Assembly (NCBI RefSeq): GCF_900753045.1
Contig: NZ_CAADXO010000014.1
Coordinates: 1 to 8,266 of the forward strand
DNA: 8,266 nucleotides
Direction of reading: 5' to 3'
Source: an uncultured Phascolarctobacterium sp.
GTDB lineage: Bacteria > Bacillota > Negativicutes > Acidaminococcales > Acidaminococcaceae
Shown here: positions 5,964-8,266 of the stretch, in pieces
Layout: the number at the start of each line of letters is the position of its first letter
Position numbering within the stretch: the first letter of the stretch is position 1
The notes under the pieces: generated by a model
Database searches by the model: none
Told to the model about the DNA's origin: nothing
What the model saw: only the letters and a program-made list of their open reading frames with translations
Made by a program: the position numbers and the translations under genes

Positions 5964-8072
5964 TTAAAGTTCAAAGTTAGCAGAGAATACTACAGTACGC
6001 GGTGCGCCCAAGCATAAACCGCTGCTGCCAGAACGAGCGCTCCAGTAATCTTTGCCAGCTATGTTGTAGCACATCAGGTCGAAGGTTACCGGTGTATTGT
6101 TCAATTTTGTCTTGTAAGAAGCGCCCAAATCGTACTTAGCATAGGAAGGAACATCCAATGCACCATTATTAATAGAAGTAGAACCAAGGTAAGTCATTCT
6201 GCCGATAAAGGACAGCTCATCAGTCGGATGATAAATAGCACCTACAGTGCCGGACCATTTGGAAGCACCGTTGATTTTATTGCCCTTGTAATCCTCAGCC
6301 TTGAGATACATTGCGCCGCCAATTAAATCCCATTTTTTAGCCAGTTGGCCGGTGAATGCCCATTCAAAGCCTTTATTTTCCTGTTCGCCGTCCTGTACCA
6401 TATATTTAAGACCACCAATTACCTTATCAATGTTATTGGCCTGAGTAATCTTGAAGGCAGTAAAGGTATTCAGGAAATCACCGGTTTTTACTTTTACGCC
6501 GATTTCATTTTGTTTGGTCTTTGCAGGATCAAGCATTTCGCCTTCGTTCGCATAACCTCTGCCAAGAGATACCATGCTACCGCTACCGAAGCTTTCAGTA
6601 TGGTCAGCATAAACAGTTACATTATCAGATACTTTATAGCTTACTGCAAAGGTCGGGCAGATAGCGTCAGAATCTTGATGAGAATTATCTTTCATAACCT
6701 TTTTAACCTTATGTCCATGCAAACCTAAGGTCAGCTGCAGCTTATCATCCAGTGCTTTCATGGTATCTACCAAATGCCAGCCGGTCAGTTGTGCTCTTTG
6801 GTTATGTGCAGGATCAAAAGAAGGTCTCGGCAGGGAAGGCCAGTGGTTAGGCTGGTACAGGTTACCGGTTCCGGTCCACTTGCCGGCACCGCCGTTCCAT
6901 GCATTATTATTGCTCAATGCATAGGTATACCAGGTTTTATCTACGCCAACCAAATATTCATTTTCTACAGAACCGATGTTGAATTTACCCTTCAAACCGG
7001 TCCCGACAATTTTTTTAGTTAAGTTCAAGGGATAGTTGGTCATATTAATGTTAAAATTGCCCTTGTTATCAATAACAGAGGGATTACCATCAACATAGCC
7101 ATACCAGTCTTCACGATGATAGCCTGCATTGAAATATACATTTAAATTATCATTCAGCTTTTGCTCATGGTTCAAGGCTACAATCCAGTTATCATATTCA
7201 TTATAAGACCAGTCAGGTTTATAAATTTTGCTGCTGTCAGGAGCAGTCGGCAGAGAGGTTACGCCAGAACCAAAGCTGATAGCACCGGTACCGCCTCTAT
7301 GATCGGTATGGTCATACATAACCAATAAGTTGCTCTTAGATTTATCGGTCTTTTGGTCCAGGTTCAAAGAAAATGCCTGTTGCTCCAGGTTTTCACCATC
7401 GATAGCAGTATCGCCATTAATATTGCTTGCAGTGATACGTACACCATAGCGGTCATTTTCACCAAAACGACGGCCTACGTCGATAGCTTCCTGCATAGAA
7501 GAACCGCCGCGATAAGCAACCTTCAGATTAGCATTGCCGTCAGAAGTAGCAGCCTTAGATTGAATGTTAACAGTACCTGCTGCAGCTTCAGACAGCGGAG
7601 TAGCGTTCAGGCCCAAGCTGGGACCGGAAATAACGCTGACGCTGTCAGCCCAGAAATAAGGAATATTTTCCTGGCACAGCAGACCGGGAATACCATTTAC
7701 ATAGTAGCTGTGGCCAGATTGGTAAATACCACGAATAGAAATATCAGTGTATGTGCCGCCACGATCAGCTCTTACGGACGGATCAAGAGACAGTGCATCA
7801 CTAATGCCACCATTAGGAGTCGTAAATTTTTCAATAGTTTTATTGCTGATTTCGCTGACAGTCATCGGAGCAGACATAATATCCTGCTTACCAACCATAC
7901 CAATAGTTACAGCTTCTTTTGCCAGACCGCCGGGCAGTTCATCCTTGCTGCCCTCAACAACAACCTCAGCCAGATTGCCATGCATGGTTTCTGCGCTTGC
8001 AGATACTACAAAGCCTACGCTTGCAACGGCACACAGCACTGACATAGCCAATGCTTTTTTCTTTTTCAACAT
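5964..8072 (-). CDS. TonB-dependent outer-membrane receptor, probably for a ferric siderophore
   Basis: This 702-aa outer-membrane protein imports a bulky ligand using energy passed from the inner membrane by TonB. It has a signal peptide (MLKKKK, hydrophobic core, likely cut after SASA near residue 27), a TonB-box-like AEVVVEG (35-41), a plug domain (about 65-172) with SDALSLDPSVRADRGG, TDISIRGI, YYVNGIPGLL and AAAGTVNIQS, and a beta-barrel filling the rest, rich in alternating strands and aromatic residues. The near-terminal GAPRTVVFSANFEL is typical of siderophore receptors. The start is ATG 8072, 7 nt after GAGGTG (8085-8080). In-frame upstream codons would add 28 residues that encode the leader hairpin and spoil the signal peptide. 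Four genes of a matching ABC importer follow directly. The ligand is inferred from context; heme or a cobamide cannot be excluded. No TonB, ExbB or ExbD gene is present here. Confidence 0.93.
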   Translation of the reverse strand: MLKKKKALAMSVLCAVASVGFVVSASAETMHGNLAEVVVEGSKDELPGGLAKEAVTIGMVGKQDIMSAPMTVSEISNKTIEKFTTPNGGISDALSLDPSVRADRGGTYTDISIRGIYQSGHSYYVNGIPGLLCQENIPYFWADSVSVISGPSLGLNATPLSEAAAGTVNIQSKAATSDGNANLKVAYRGGSSMQEAIDVGRRFGENDRYGVRITASNINGDTAIDGENLEQQAFSLNLDQKTDKSKSNLLVMYDHTDHRGGTGAISFGSGVTSLPTAPDSSKIYKPDWSYNEYDNWIVALNHEQKLNDNLNVYFNAGYHREDWYGYVDGNPSVIDNKGNFNINMTNYPLNLTKKIVGTGLKGKFNIGSVENEYLVGVDKTWYTYALSNNNAWNGGAGKWTGTGNLYQPNHWPSLPRPSFDPAHNQRAQLTGWHLVDTMKALDDKLQLTLGLHGHKVKKVMKDNSHQDSDAICPTFAVSYKVSDNVTVYADHTESFGSGSMVSLGRGYANEGEMLDPAKTKQNEIGVKVKTGDFLNTFTAFKITQANNIDKVIGGLKYMVQDGEQENKGFEWAFTGQLAKKWDLIGGAMYLKAEDYKGNKINGASKWSGTVGAIYHPTDELSFIGRMTYLGSTSINNGALDVPSYAKYDLGASYKTKLNNTPVTFDLMCYNIAGKDYWSARSGSSGLCLGAPRTVVFSANFEL

Positions 8073-8079
8073 ACTCATA

Positions 8080-8085
8080 CACCTC
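8080..8085 (-). promoter_or_regulatory. Ribosome binding site deciding the receptor start
   Basis: GAGGTG reads 8085-8080 on the minus strand and lies 7 nt before the ATG at 8072. A second ATG at 8078 is only 1 nt away and a third overlaps the site itself, so the 8072 start is preferred. The result is a compact, lysine-rich signal peptide start. Confidence 0.85.
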
Positions 8086-8106
8086 ATCAAAAATTTATTT
8101 TTTAAC

Positions 8107-8153
8107 CTTTGCCGCCGAGCTGTCCGAGTTTCGCGTGCGGCTCCGGCTAAAAG
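8107..8153 (-). promoter_or_regulatory. GC-rich stem-loop at the 5' end of the receptor mRNA
   Basis: Three stacked helices form a single stem-loop: CTTT/AAAG (8107-8110 with 8150-8153), GCCG/CGGC (8111-8114 with 8144-8147) and GAGC/GCTC (8117-8120 with 8140-8143), separated by small bulges, with a 19-nt loop. The segment is strikingly GC-rich between AT-rich flanks. The predicted transcription start (about 8151) falls at its upstream edge, so the mRNA would begin with this structure. The Shine-Dalgarno lies outside it. It is too short for a cobalamin riboswitch and I recognise no riboswitch class. Confidence 0.6.
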
Positions 8154-8157
8154 CATG

Positions 8158-8185
8158 ATTATAACGAACGTTCTATTTTCGGCAA
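8158..8185 (-). promoter_or_regulatory. Promoter of the receptor and transport operon, abutting the intron end
   Basis: On the minus strand there is TTGCCG (8185-8180), a 16-bp spacer and a perfect TATAAT (8163-8158), predicting a start near 8151. The first T of the -35 box is the last base assigned to the intron, so the insertion sits exactly at the promoter edge. The spacer contains the 8-bp palindrome GAACGTTC (8166-8173). No convincing Fur box overlaps it. Confidence 0.65.
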
Positions 8186-8266
8186 TCGAGTAGGAGACTG
8201 CTCATTATTTGAGCAGTCGTCCTCTCACACCACCGTGCGTACCGTTCGGTACACGGCGGTTCTTTA
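8185..8266 (-). ncRNA. Group II intron 3' end (domains V and VI), runs off right edge
   Basis: Domain V (about 8262-8229, minus strand) folds as CCGCCGUG/CACGGUGG with a central G-U wobble, a 2-nt CG bulge on the 3' side, and UACC/GGUA capped by a GAAC tetraloop. This is the hallmark catalytic hairpin, with a CGC catalytic triad. Domain VI follows: basal pairs GAG/CUC and AGGA/UCCU, then a 9-bp stem GACUGCUCA/UGAGCAGUC (8218-8210 with 8204-8196) with an AAUAA loop. A single unpaired A at 8191 between UCCU and CUC is the predicted branch point, 7 nt from an intron end in AU at 8185. Domains I-IV and any intron-encoded protein lie right of the window. Confidence 0.9.

Noticed and set aside
7353..8042. 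229-aa open frame on the plus strand
   Set aside because: It lies entirely antisense to the receptor gene, has no ribosome binding site or recognisable domain, and its composition mirrors the codon pattern of the receptor.
8107..8153. Integron attC site
   Set aside because: The imperfect inverted repeat is suggestive, but the conserved GTT/AAC-bearing end boxes are missing and there is no cassette arrangement.
8073..8156. Upstream in-frame extension of the receptor by 28 residues
   Set aside because: It would translate the leader stem-loop, starts about at the predicted transcription start, and places an arginine-rich segment before a normal signal peptide. GAGGTG is spaced correctly for ATG 8072.
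8155..8175. Fur box at the receptor promoter
   Set aside because: TGATTATAAC near the -10 has only a loose resemblance to one half of the consensus; not supportable.
8073..8184. Cobalamin riboswitch upstream of the receptor
   Set aside because: The leader is only about 80 nt, far shorter than a cobalamin riboswitch, and has no B12-box-like sequence.
7747..8193. 148-aa plus-strand open frame crossing the receptor start
   Set aside because: It runs antisense through the signal peptide, leader hairpin and promoter into the intron end; there is no ribosome site and no family resemblance.

Overview
This window looks like a piece of a Negativicutes-type genome, that is, a diderm Firmicute such as Phascolarctobacterium, Veillonella or a relative. 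This is an inference. An outer-membrane TonB-dependent receptor with a Gram-negative-style signal peptide sits in AT-rich DNA with strong GAGGTG-type ribosome binding sites, consensus promoters and Firmicute-like hairpin plus T-run terminators. Every convincing gene and RNA element lies on the minus strand, so transcription reads from the right edge to the left edge.

Right edge (8185-8266): the last part of a group II intron, with a nearly textbook domain V and domain VI. The intron body and any reverse transcriptase lie outside the window. The intron ends exactly where the promoter of the next gene begins. After a short leader that can fold into a GC-rich stem-loop come five genes forming one uptake system: an outer-membrane TonB-dependent receptor (8072-5964), a FecCD-type permease (5900-4836), an ABC ATPase (4834-4076), a second, different FecCD-type permease (4068-3040) and a lipoprotein-like substrate-binding protein (3043-2048). 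A strong hairpin separates the receptor from the four ABC genes, which are packed with 1-nt gaps or overlaps. A terminator-like hairpin follows the binding protein. Together these genes would carry a bulky metal chelate, most likely a ferric siderophore (heme or a cobamide are possible), across the outer membrane, the periplasm and the inner membrane. TonB/ExbB/ExbD must be encoded elsewhere.

Left of this is a separately transcribed gene (1869-484) for a DUF234-type P-loop ATPase with a PD-(D/E)XK nuclease-like C-terminus. It has its own promoter, a long palindrome at its -10/leader region, and a near-perfect intrinsic terminator (410-460).

Left edge (1-410): no protein gene. It holds a near-consensus promoter reading leftward (242-270), a short transcribed leader, and then highly structured sequence from about 178 to 1 that fits the 5' part (domain I) of another group II intron in the same orientation. 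The window therefore seems to be bracketed by the 3' end of one group II intron and the 5' end of another. No CRISPR array, tRNA, rRNA or recognisable riboswitch was seen. The most unusual features are the intron/promoter junction at 8185, the leader stem-loop at 8107-8153, and the extended palindrome at 1882-1922.
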